This document shows positions 46,036-55,409 of a stretch of DNA of 64,000 nt, in pieces. The notes beneath the pieces were generated by a model. It saw nothing but the letters and a program-made list of their open reading frames with translations, was not told the DNA's origin and made no database searches. Both the position numbers and the translations under genes were made by a program. The DNA is from Bostrychus sinensis (Eukaryota; Chordata; Actinopteri; Gobiiformes; Eleotridae): NCBI GenBank assembly GCA_020698575.1, contig CM036252.1, forward strand, positions 28,473,206 through 28,537,205. The letters are read 5' to 3'. Each line of letters starts with the position of its first letter. Positions within the stretch are counted from its first letter, which is position 1.

Positions 46036-47039
46036 ATATAAACTCTCCGCCTATTTTTTATTTATTTTTTAACACATTGAATCATGTACTTTTGTAAAAT
46101 GAGTATGCTAGTTTGGAGTTTCTGTATTAGAAATGCATTAAGATACTTTTACTGTGATTTACTTAGCTTCAGCTATGTGCTAGGCTAGTGTCAGTGTTAG
46201 CACAACAGCAAGGCTGATTAGTAAATAATGCCATCTCCCCACTTACTTAAATTAGCATTCAGTAGTAAATTGACATTAGTCCTGCACACAGCACATATTC
46301 TGTGGCAGCCTCCTTAGCTTTACCTCACACTGGCAATTTAGTCAAATCATCAGCTAACTTGACAATACGACTGTTTACCTCCTCTTAGGCAGTACTTTTT
46401 TTTCTTTTTCATTGGGGTTAGCGTTGACCCACACTGTAAAATTGTTGACTGGCTCTTTGGTGCTCTTTTCATAACAGCACAGGTTAGAGACAGCCAACTC
46501 TCACCGCTACAACACCAGTGACTGAGCGACACACACAGCAAACAGGGAACGCTCAGGAGAGACAGTGGATTGGGCCATACCAAGTATTCTGCACGGAGAG
46601 GGGAGGGGGATTGAATAAACTAATTACTATTTTCGCTGACAAATGAAATGAATACAGAAAATCGACGAGTCATTCATGCAATACTCAGCTATGGTTCCCC
46701 AAACAGCCTGGTGGACCATTTAATGATCTGACACAGTCTGTTCCTGTCCTTCAGAGTCAGATTGCCAAACCATATTCATTTGCAGTAAAAGGGAAAATAT
46801 TGGCGCCAAAATTTTGAACAATACAAACTCTAACACTTAACTTTGTTTGAATCACGTGATGCAAACTGGCCCAAAAAAATTCTTACGCCATAGACTCACA
46901 TTGTGAAAGTGATGTCTGTAAATCAGCAGATACTTTTTTTTTTTTTTTTTTTTTGAGTGTCACAACAACCTCCAGCAAACTGATTCGTTTTAATAGCAGA
47001 ATTTGATCCATTCAGTCCGATAACATTTCTAAAGTCTAG
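46036..47039. other. Unassigned sequence inside the mariner-type element
   Basis: No ends or frames recognised; a poly(T) run lies at 46929-46954. Confidence 0.4.
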
Positions 47040-47215
47040 AAGAGCTGACTCTAATTGCCCCTAGTGAGTGAATGTGAGAGTGAACGGTTGTCTGTCTGTG
47101 TTTGTCTCTGCATCAGCCCTGCGACAAACTGGCCCCTGTCCCCTGCCTAAGGCCCAAAGTTACCGGGATAGGCTCCAGCCACCCGTGACCTCTAACGGGA
47201 ATAAGCAAAAGAAGA
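47040..47215 (+). repeat. SINE-D body
   Basis: 'gcccctagtgagtgaatgtg', 'ggttgtctgtctgtg', 'catcagccctgcgacaaact', 'ggcccaaagttaccgggata', 'ggctccagccacccgtgacc', 'tctaacgggaataagc'. It is the best-preserved body of the family in this window; the head is missing. Confidence 0.75.
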
Positions 47216-47329
47216 TGAATGCCCACTTTTCCTGCTTCTAATCCATCAACTTTGAGGACAAAATATTTTAGAAACAGGAAAAGTTAAAAAGTAATAGCTC
47301 AAATTGCTGAAAAAGTTAATGTTAATCCT

Positions 47330-47695
47330 GATAAAAGTCCAATATTTTTTTAGAGCACATTTAAAAAACAACCTCAGTTGACCAAAGAGCTGTACATACC
47401 AATATAGAATTAGAATTAGCAATAAATAATACATATGTAGAATGCAATCAAAGTGACTTAGCAATTAATGAAAATAGTGTAGAATCGATAAAAACATAAT
47501 ACATAGAACACAATGAAAAAATGCAGTAATGCCAAAATTCACCTCTAAGCTGTGTTGAAAGCCAGTGAGAGGAAGACTATTCCACAAACTGGGGCCTGCC
47601 ACTGAAAAAGCTCTATCTCTTCTAGTTAGGGAACCTTGATTTGGGTTAGAAAAGATGATCTGCAGATTTTAGAGCTCTAGATGGAACGTACGTTT
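47330..47695 (-). mobile_element. LINE-like 3' fragment
   Basis: On + it has 'gagcacatttaaaaaacaac', 'ctcagttgaccaaagagctg', 'agtgagaggaagactattcc', 'acaaactggggcctgccact', the reverse of a common teleost LINE 3' region ('...agtgctttggtcaactg...'). No clear translation, so its assignment rests on phrase order only. Confidence 0.5.
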
Positions 47696-47817
47696 TCAGC
47701 ATCTCAGACAGATAACATCACAGTTTGTTGCGCATGGGGCTGCATATTAGACAGGTGGTCATAGTACACAACATTATAACTACGATAATAGACAGGTGGT
47801 TATGCTTAATTGGTGTA

Positions 47818-48526
47818 TTTGTCACTGTGAACTGTTGGGACGTCCAAGTGTCTTGAACGTGATTGCTATAGAACCATATGTGGTCGTTAGCGCCCTGTCA
47901 CTGGTGTTTTCTCCTATATTAGTGCCATTTCACTCCATGTTCTTACTTTGGACGTCTAAAAAGCTTTGTGCTGACACATTGAATTGCCTTTTATATGACC
48001 TAGACTGCCCAAATCTTTAAAAGCAAGGATCTATGTTATGAGTTATAAGAGAGCCAATTGAGGGCATGTGTGGTGGGCTGTCGCTATTTTAAAAAGACTT
48101 CTTGCCTTTTTTCTTGTGACCTTAAAGTACTTCTGTTTGTGCAGTTTGTAGCTTGCATATAAACTCTTTTGAAGTTTGGGCTGAGAATTCCTTTTGCCAG
48201 ATGGCTGTAGATACAAAAATACTGTACATTTTTATGAGTTCTTGCCACAGATGTAAAAATGCCAAAAATGCCACCACAAAATGTAAACCTGTTTTTGACT
48301 TTAGATGTATAGTGAAGACATTTTAACGCTTTTTTTATTGTATTTTTCTTAGGATTGAAGAACACCATGTGCTAATCTTTCGCACACCAAAAAAACCCAA
48401 AAACAAAAAAAAAAAAAAAACCAAGACATTAAATCTGTTGAATTGTAGTGTACAGCTGCATTATAAGTAATGTTTGTTTTACTTTGCTTTTTGATTTTTT
48501 TGATTTAAAAAACTGTCTTTATAGTT
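47818..48526. other. Single-copy DNA
   Basis: An A-rich run at 48388-48420; nothing else recognised. Confidence 0.5.
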
Positions 48527-48534
48527 ATTTATAC

Positions 48535-49183
48535 TAGTGGTTCCCAAAAGTGGGGTCCAGGGCCTCCTGGTGGGCCGTGAAGATACTGCAGGTTAGCTCC
48601 CAGAGGATGTCCACATTAAGTACATATAGAGAAACTGAGTTTGTAAACAAATTACAATTAAGTACACTTATATATTTGTTTAAAATACTACTGCAATTTT
48701 AGCAGTAGTCTGTTTTTTTTTTTTTGTTACACTTTAGACTAACTCACAACTATGAAGCAGTAAAAAAGTATAAATAAACATGTAATTACCATTAAATACA
48801 ATTAAAAAAAAAACAGTTTTTAGATCCTGAATTACCACTGATGTTTATAATCTTGCACTGCTTTACATGAGCTTACTACTAAAGAATTAAACAATAATAA
48901 CCATGTTTATAACTCTAAACTGTTGTTTATAAATGCTGAAGTAATGTTTTGTAAATAATTAATTAACTGGTCGTTAACTGTTAAGTAATACTTAAATAAT
49001 ATTCAGTAGTGTGAGTTATTGTAATGTGTTCCTGATTTTTTATTTAATTTTTTTTTAATACAAATCTTTGAAAAAAAAAAAAAAAAAAAAACATGAATAG
49101 AGTGAAATTTTATTGTTGGGGTTCCGTGTGGGATTTTCAGATTTTTAAGGGGACTGCGACACTCTTGACTTTAAGAATGGCTG
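48535..49183 (+). mobile_element. hAT-1 copy c with perfect TSD
   Basis: Starts TAGTGGTTCCCAAAAGTGGG, ends 'cttgactttaagaatggctg'. Both flanks are ATTTATAC (48527-48534 and 49184-49191). 649 bp, AT-rich, non-coding. At 48617 it carries the uninterrupted ATTAAGTACAT site that in copy a holds a TA-flanked insertion. Confidence 0.92.
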
Positions 49184-49191
49184 ATTTATAC

Positions 49192-49446
49192 TAACACTTG
49201 AATCATACACTGATGTCACACAGTAGCATGCACACAATATTTTTCACACTGTCATCACTATTGTTTTATTTAGCTTATGTGGAAAACCTTATGCTCATTT
49301 TGGCATCACGCCTTGGAAACTGTAACTCTCAAACAAAAGGAACATTAGACATCATAACATAAACCTTTAGACTATCAGGGACATTTCATTGTATTTCTAT
49401 TAGTTCTTCTTAGAGATGAATGAAAGTACATTATTTTTTTAATGCT
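49192..49446. other. Spacer
   Basis: Nothing recognised in this stretch of under 300 bases. Confidence 0.5.
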
Positions 49447-49565
49447 TGAATTCAATTTAATTCAATTTTAATTGCATATATTGCCCACTATCACAACAAC
49501 AGTCGTCTCAAAGGGCTTCACAAACAGTTAATCAAAAATAAACACACAATTAGACAAAAAATCCT
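49447..49565 (-). repeat. Tail-X fragment
   Basis: 'ttcaattttaattgcatata', 'caacaacagtcgtctcaaag', 'ggcttcacaaacagttaatc', 'aaaaataaacacacaatta' is the inverse of the Tail-X 3' end. Confidence 0.65.
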
Positions 49566-49711
49566 AAAAGTTGCTTGATGCTTAATGATGATGAATGGAA
49601 CATTTGATGCATAAAAGTCTCCACACCTCATGTACTCTTAATAAAAATGCCTGGTTGAGCGTATGCCACATACTTGAGTCATAAAAAGCTAAAAACACCA
49701 AATTTCCAGCT

Positions 49712-49714
<3 letters not shown>

Positions 49715-49742
<28 letters not shown>
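49715..49742. repeat. Poly(T) run
   Basis: About 28 T on the + strand. Confidence 0.9.
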
Positions 49743-49747
<5 letters not shown>

Positions 49748-49849
49748 CAAAAGAAAGGTTTTCAAAAACTATTGTTCTTCACTCTTTTAAAGAACATGAA
49801 ACTTAACACTAACTACAGGCAGCACTCAGGTTTAGACTCACAAATATTC

Positions 49850-50140
49850 AACTCCCCCAAAAAATCCAAGCACACCTTCAAGTGAGCCAATGGTTGGTTG
49901 ACAAAAAGATCCTGGAAAAGCCCTGGAGTGACTTTCTCAGTCACCAGATTTAAGTCTGATTGAAAATACTTGGTGTGGGATTTAAGGGGGGGGCAGTAGC
50001 AGAGGCCATCAAACTTCACTGAGCTAGAGGCGTTTGCGCGTGGGACGTGGGCATGGATTCCCGTCAAAAGATGTGAGAAGCTTCTTGGGGATGTTTTTTT
50101 TTTGGAAGTCATAGAAGTTAAAGGATGCTCCAAGGGCTGA
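49850..50140 (+). pseudogene. Tc1/mariner transposase relic, C-terminal part
   Basis: The + strand carries the last part of a DDE transposase, broken by frameshifts and stops. In order: 'SKHTFK' (the DN-PKHT region around the second Asp), 'ANGWL', 'SPDLSLIENTW' (family form SPDLNPIENLW, whose Glu completes the catalytic triad), then in a second frame from 50000 'RPSNFTELEAFARGTWAW', 'IPVKRCEKLL' and a stop near 50138. These enzymes cut and paste elements at TA. The N-terminal DNA-binding domain and first catalytic Asp are not seen. I found no TIRs attached to it. Confidence 0.75.
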
Positions 50141-50294
50141 ATAATACTGCCCATGGGCATGTGTTAAAAAAGTCACATTTTTCATTTAAACTTCTATATA
50201 TGATATGTGGCTATGATTTTAGTTTATTTCATTTTTAGATGTATTTATGTAATTTATTTTCATTTTATTTCATTCACATCATTCAGGTGTCTTT
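50141..50294. other. Spacer
   Basis: AT-rich, nothing recognised. Confidence 0.5.
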
Positions 50295-50530
50295 TTAGGT
50301 GAGGGGGTTTGTTACAACCAATAATAATGTAATGGCCAATAATGTAATACGTGCCATTAACATACGAATTTTTGCAATTTTTAACATAATAAAGCCATTA
50401 ATGTAATAACTTGCCAATAATGTAATAAAGATTTTGAGCCAATAATGTTGACTATGTAACATCCAACAGAGACACTGACAAAACATAAAAAGTCTCTAAA
50501 ACTCTAAAAACCAAGTCCAGCTGATTTATT

Positions 50531-50564
<34 letters not shown>

Positions 50565-50574
50565 TAACAATAAC

Positions 50575-50622
<48 letters not shown>

Positions 50623-50890
50623 CAAAATGTGATTTAGTTAGCTTGGGTGACTATGAGTCTTCACAGACATACCTATGCAAATTAATGATATTCTAAATAA
50701 TTTTCTACAAAAAAATAAATAAAAAAATCTCAAACTGGCTCTCACAATCATATTTAACTATAGGAAAAAAAGCAAAAAAAGAAAACATATTTTTTGCCAA
50801 GAAATGCAGTCCTATTAATGTATTGTTACATAATAGGCTGCAGTTATTACATCTTCAACAGATTTTTTTTTTTTTTTGTTAATGGTAGGC
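50295..50890. repeat. AT-rich repeats of 'ccaataatgtaat' and (AAT)n
   Basis: 'ccaataatgtaat' or close variants occur at about 50319, 50334, 50395 and 50416 and, inverted, near 50810-50840 ('tattgttacataatagg'). This suggests a degenerate inverted-repeat element enclosing an (AAT)n/(AAC)n microsatellite at 50534-50619. Ends and TSD are not defined. Confidence 0.45.
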
Positions 50891-50989
50891 CGATAACACA
50901 GGGTTGAATATTCCTGAGAGCAACTGTAAATGTGCTTAGATATATTTAAGAAGTGTGACTTATCTGAAGTGTAATGAATACATTGAAGT

Positions 50990-51340
50990 AGGCCGCCAAC
51001 GCAGCAGCTTGTACCCGGCGAGTGTCATAAACAGCGGAGGAGGTTGACGTCAGAGCGAGGGGGAAGCCGCGAGAACATGAGAGAGACACGTCGGAACACC
51101 AGACATTCCGTGCTCATGCATCCGAACGGAAAACCCCACCGGTGTTTTTAATAAAGCCAGCCGTCACTCAGAGTCTGTCGCCGACACATCCCGCCTTCCC
51201 CCTGTACCTTTTTTTTTTTTTTTTTTCCTCTCGCTCTGTACCTGCACTATTTTCAAACCTGGCTTTTCTCTCGCTGCACCAAACGACATCGGCACTTAAT
51301 GAATATTTCATGAGTCTTCCTCACCCCTGAGCAAATAATG
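50990..51340. promoter_or_regulatory. CpG-richer patch with a CRE site
   Basis: 51000-51180 is clearly richer in G+C and CpG than neighbours. It contains the full palindromic cAMP-response element TGACGTCA at 51045-51052. A T run lies at 51210-51227. A TATA box or transcript start cannot be seen with confidence. It may be an enhancer, a promoter, or merely a GC-richer single-copy fragment. Confidence 0.35.
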
Positions 51341-53255
51341 GCAGGTATAAAAACGTAAATACCTGCCTCTTCAACTTGCAGCGGCGTAGTGTTTGTGCAC
51401 AACAGGTCTATACGTGCTTATATGCAGAAATTCACAATTATGATGCAGTATTAACAAACCACACACTGCAAAAAATCATTACCAGCATTAGTTAGAATGA
51501 CTTGAAATCAAATTATTAACCTTGATTTAAGTTTTTTTTACAAGATTAGATGGATTAGATTTACTATTAGGCTAGATTATTTGACTTGTTTCAAGTAAGA
51601 AATATCCATTTACTCCATTGGCAGATAATGTGGTGTGTTGTGTGATAAGGCCTCAAACACTGAAAACGTCGGGCGCAACAGCGAGTCTACTTGTGGGTTC
51701 TCTACTGAACAGACATTCAAACGTCAATATGAAAGTACAGCCACATATAACAGATCCATGGTGACTATAGTTGACTAAAGAGGTGTATGTTTACTATCTC
51801 TGTAGGCTGGACATTGCAAACATAGGACTTTTTACAAGGAAAAGTGAAAGTCCTAGTTCACGGTCCATCAGAGCCAGAAATTCCAAAAATGCATCAGTTC
51901 TGTGTAGTTGCCAAAATATAAAAATATGCCTATTTTATGTTTATTTTAGCTAAAAAAAAATGTAAAAAAAAATGCGTCCCATCAACAGCTGCAAGTGCCA
52001 AAAATAGCCAAACTTGTTTTTTCTAGAATACCTGCGTCAGAGGCTCGTTTCAGGCATTGCTGGAGCCTCGTGTCTTACGTGGGCAGTGTGGCTGCTCCAA
52101 TCTGCTGAGCTGGGAGCTGAAGTGAAGACGGCTCCCTGACTCGGTCACCATGCTGCAGTTATGCATCCAGTGTGTTTGAGGCCTAAGAGTTTGAGCTAGA
52201 CTGAAAACACAGGTTCCCAAATTTTTGAGACTTTTTGTCTCATGTGAGGGCCCACCTGGTTTATCTGTTATTTGCTGATGTGATTAATTTGTTAACTCTA
52301 TTTGATGTCTGGTTATAATATTTGGCTTGCTATTGCCCGTCATTTTTGATAGGGTCTATCTGAAAGTGGGGGCCAGTGCACTCTTTATACATTCATGCGT
52401 TTTACTTCCTGTTTACCTGGGCCCCCCTTGCTAAGTAATAATAAAATTTAAATGTTATCTGGTAAAATTTAAATGGTCTCAAAAATGACTGAGAGTCCCC
52501 TAAGCTATCCTGCTTAGGGCCCCCAAATGTTCGGGACCAGTATTGCATGGGAGGCTGTAGCAAGCCCTTAAGGAAACAGCTGAAAGGAAAAGAAGTAGGA
52601 GAAACACAGATAAGGATTTATAACATGTGGGCATGGCAGTATCTACAATATTAAATTAGAAATAATTTGACTTCAAGACATTATATTCAATTTTATATTC
52701 ACCAAATGTACAGTTTAGTTCCAGTGTTGACTCTCTATGGATTGGCAACCTAGCACTCACAACATTGCTTATAGAGAACTTCAACACCAACCGTCACCCA
52801 CTGTATTGTACATTTTATAGAACATACTTTAAGTTTTACTTGAGTAAATTTTGGATGGAAATGTTTTTATTTTTTAGATTTTTTTTTATGTTAATTTTTA
52901 TTTATATTTTTATAAATCTTTAAAGAAATGTTGAAATGTTTTAGTAGCACACTTGACTTGCTATGTCAGAAGGCTCAGGTTTGAAAGAAAAATTTGCAAA
53001 AAGATTCATATATCAAGTAAATTTTACACTCAGTACTTTTACTTTTACTTGTGTAGTATTATTTTTAAAATTTACAGAGTTGTTCATCCACTACAATTTA
53101 AACTTGCAGTGTGTGTGTTTTTTGTTTTTATTTTTATTGACAAAAAATATGTTGTAACTATAATAAAATTTAGGCTTTATTATGCATGATTTTTAAAGAT
53201 ATTATACAGTGCATTGGCCACTGGAATAAGGAAGGCTTCAATTGGATGATTAGTT
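51341..53255. other. Single-copy DNA with repeat fragments
   Basis: 51468-51610 has 'cactgcaaaaaatcatta' and 'ttgacttgtttcaagtaa', words of a common vertebrate hAT-type repeat. 52210 begins CAGGTTCCCAAATTTTTG, an hAT-like left end without partner. 52840-53110 holds 'ttttacttgagtaaa' and 'cagtacttttacttttactt' words of the family ending at 55409. Confidence 0.45.
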
Positions 53256-53598
53256 GGCGGCACGGTGGGTTAGTGGTTCGCCTCACAGCAAAAAGGTCCC
53301 GGGTTTGATTCCTGAAACCATGTGGGGCCTTTCTGTGTGGAGTTTCCATGTTCTCCCCTGGGGCTGGGTGGGTTTCCTCCGGGTGCTCTGGTTTCCCCCA
53401 TCAACCTCAAAACATGCAGGTTAATCCTCCAGCTAGGTACTCCTGACCAGGATCCTGGCTCAAGATATGGAGAAGGGTCCTCGGGCAGTGCACCGTGGCT
53501 GCCCACTGCTCCTGACAGGTTGCCCCAGTATCACTGAAGGATGGGTCAAATGCAGAGAACAAATTTCTCTACAGGGACAATAAAGTCTACCTTAACCT
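53256..53598 (+). repeat. SINE-C, near full length
   Basis: tRNA-like head 'ggcggcacggtgggttagtg' (A-box-like) and 'gggtttgattcc' (B-box-like), then 'ggcctttctgtgtggagttt', 'ccatgttctcccc', 'gggtttcctccgggtgctct', 'cctgaccaggatcctggctc', 'gctcctgacaggttgcccc', ending 'gggacaataaagtctacctt'. The spacing of A and B boxes supports pol III origin. Confidence 0.8.
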
Positions 53599-53716
53599 TA
53601 GTCTAATGGCTTGACAACATTTAATCAATAGCTGCAGAAAATCCTAAATGGACTAGTTCAGTGCTGACTACAGCAGCTTAGATAGCAACACAGGTTAATA
53701 ATAATAAAATAATAAT

Positions 53717-54155
53717 AATCCTGCTGCAGCCTGGATTTCCCGGACCTATCTCGCCCCACTCACCTGTCTGGATGAGGCCCACCTGCTGTATCCTATGGAC
53801 TTCCTCAACCTACCTCCCCCACTCCCGTCTGGATGAATCCTTACAGAGCTGATCTATGATCCTATAGATGAGCTAATGAGCTAACAGTCCTAGACGCATT
53901 GCCTGTCCGTCCTGGGAGAGGATCTCTCCTTCAGTTGGGCTCCATAAGGTTTCTTCTTTTTTCCCACAGCTGGGTTTTTTAAGGGGTTTTTCCTTACCGA
54001 GAAGGAGGGTCTAAGGACAGGAGTGTCCTGGGTCTGTTTAGTTTAGTGTAGTTATTGTTTGTGTTGTCTGATTGTGTGTTTATGTTTGATCAACTGTTTG
54101 TGAAGCCCTTTGAGGCGACTTTTGTTGTGATACTGGGCTATACAAATAAAACTAA
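53717..54155 (+). repeat. Tail-X, longest copy in the window
   Basis: 'cctgctgcagcctggatttc', 'acctgtctggatgagg', 'gtccgtcctgggagaggatc', 'tcccacagctgggttttt', 'ttccttaccgagaaggaggg', 'cctgggtctgtttag', 'cctttgaggcgacttttgtt', 'gggctatacaaataaa'. It has no coding frame, and the end resembles a LINE 3' tail, so it is probably mobilised by a LINE. Confidence 0.75.
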
Positions 54156-54224
54156 TATACTATAATACTAATTAATTAATTATAATAATTAATTAATTAT
54201 AATACTAATACTAATACTAATAAC

Positions 54225-54261
<37 letters not shown>

Positions 54262-54262
54262 G
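54156..54262. repeat. ATTA/(AAT)n microsatellite
   Basis: Mixed 'attaattaat', 'actaat' and 'aataat' units directly after the Tail-X end, perhaps grown from its tail. Confidence 0.85.
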
Positions 54263-54475
54263 AGAAAAAAAAAAACATAAATATTGGTAATGCATTCAGG
54301 AAAAATTTCAACTACATGAAACACCCACACTGCATGTTTTTCAGCTCTGCTTGCAGTGTTTAAATCTAATTGTTTTCCTTTATGTACACTTCTATATATA
54401 AATCATGTTAGCTTTTTTCCTTTTTTTCTTTTATCTTGCTGTCCCAGATACCCATACACAGCAAATTCTCCCAGA

Positions 54476-54505
54476 CCCCCCCCCCCCCCCCCCCCCCCCG
54501 CCCCC
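54476..54505. repeat. Poly(C) run, 24 uninterrupted C
   Basis: 54476-54499 are all C, then G and five more C. The minus strand is therefore poly(G), able to form G-quadruplexes. Proline-rich or glycine-rich frames across it are artefacts. Confidence 0.95.
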
Positions 54506-54994
54506 ATCCCTTTCTTGCTCAGACATGGAGACCCTTACAACTCTACCCTTGTCCTATTTATTTTCTCACATGTCTGAATGGCTGGCTGCAGCTGCCACTG
54601 TGTGAAATGAATGGCTTGATATGCGCAGTGACAGGAATCCAATACAGGTCAATAACAGCGCAATGGAGGTGTAGTCAGAGGATCCATATTGCATTATGAT
54701 AAAATATATAGCACAGAAAAGTTCACACTCAATTATGACAATTATGGCTATGTTATCAGCACTGTCAAAGGCAGGGACGTTTTACTGTAAATATTTATCT
54801 AGTTACCAAATAAAAATATCAGTCATGAATTTAGTAGGTGACAAGTAGCTAAATATTTTTATTGCATTTTTAAGCAAATGTACTTGCATCTTTTTATGGC
54901 ATACACTGTAAAATTTTGAAGAAAAAAAAATTTGTAATAGTCATAGTAGAATTAGCACAGATAGAAGTAGTAGTTATTGCAGAAAGGGTATAGT
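54506..54994. other. Single-copy DNA
   Basis: Nothing recognised. Confidence 0.5.
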
Positions 54995-55248
54995 TGAAGT
55001 AGTAGTAGTAGTAGTAGAGGAAGTGGTGGAAGAAATACTTGCATTTGTAGTGGCCGGCAGTTGTAATGGGTAGTGGTAACAGTAGTAGGAGCAGTAGCAG
55101 CGGTACTATCAACAGCAGTAGTAGTAGTAGAAGTAGTAGTAATGGCATGAGTATTGGTTGCAGTAGTAGTGGTAATAGTAACAGTGGTAGTAATAGTGGT
55201 ATTTGCAGGAGTAGTAGTAGCAGCAACACTACTATCAGCAGCAGTCAG
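54995..55248. repeat. Degenerate AGT trinucleotide array, about 250 bp
   Basis: Mostly AGT/GTA units with AGC, GGT and AAC variants; a long poly-Leu or poly-Ser open frame on either strand is a by-product of the repeat. Confidence 0.9.
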
Positions 55249-55311
55249 AGAAGTAAATATAACTTACTTTGACATACTTTTACATAGACTTACCTACTTT
55301 TTTAATAAATA

Positions 55312-55409
55312 TTTTTGTTGAGTACTTTCACTTTGACATCAGTACTATTTTTTGTTCTAACAATACAGCACATACTGTATTTTGAGTAGCCTACTTCTTC
55401 CACCTCTGC
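55312..55409. mobile_element. Right end of an hAT-like element
   Basis: 'agtactttcactttgacat', then 'cctacttcttccacctctg'; the inverse CAGAGGTGGAAGAAGTA parallels the start at 12029. The AGT array upstream may lie within the same element. No TSD confirmed. Confidence 0.45.

Larger units (their letters stand above)
45271..47817. mobile_element. Tc1/mariner-type element with TIRs over 100 bp
   Basis: TACACCAATCAAGCGTAAC at the left and, inverted, TACACCAATTAAGCATAAC at the right. Related text continues inward on both arms: 'ggtcataatgttatgtg', 'tatgaccatctgactaatg', 'gcagccccatacacaacaaa', 'ctgtgatg' at 45315-45385, inverted at about 47701-47785. The outer TA pairs fit Tc1/mariner target duplication. 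Inside, 47220-47270 ('tccatcaactttgaggacaa') belongs to the same family. The remainder is made of later insertions. Confidence 0.7.

Noticed and set aside
49813..50160. 115-codon minus-strand frame as a gene
   Set aside because: The plus strand of the same DNA carries Tc1/mariner transposase motifs in order, so the minus frame is a shadow.
54405..54699. Proline-rich + frames
   Set aside because: They are produced by the 24-base poly(C) run.
54894..55272. Leucine-rich minus frame and serine-rich plus frame
   Set aside because: Both are translations of the AGT trinucleotide array.
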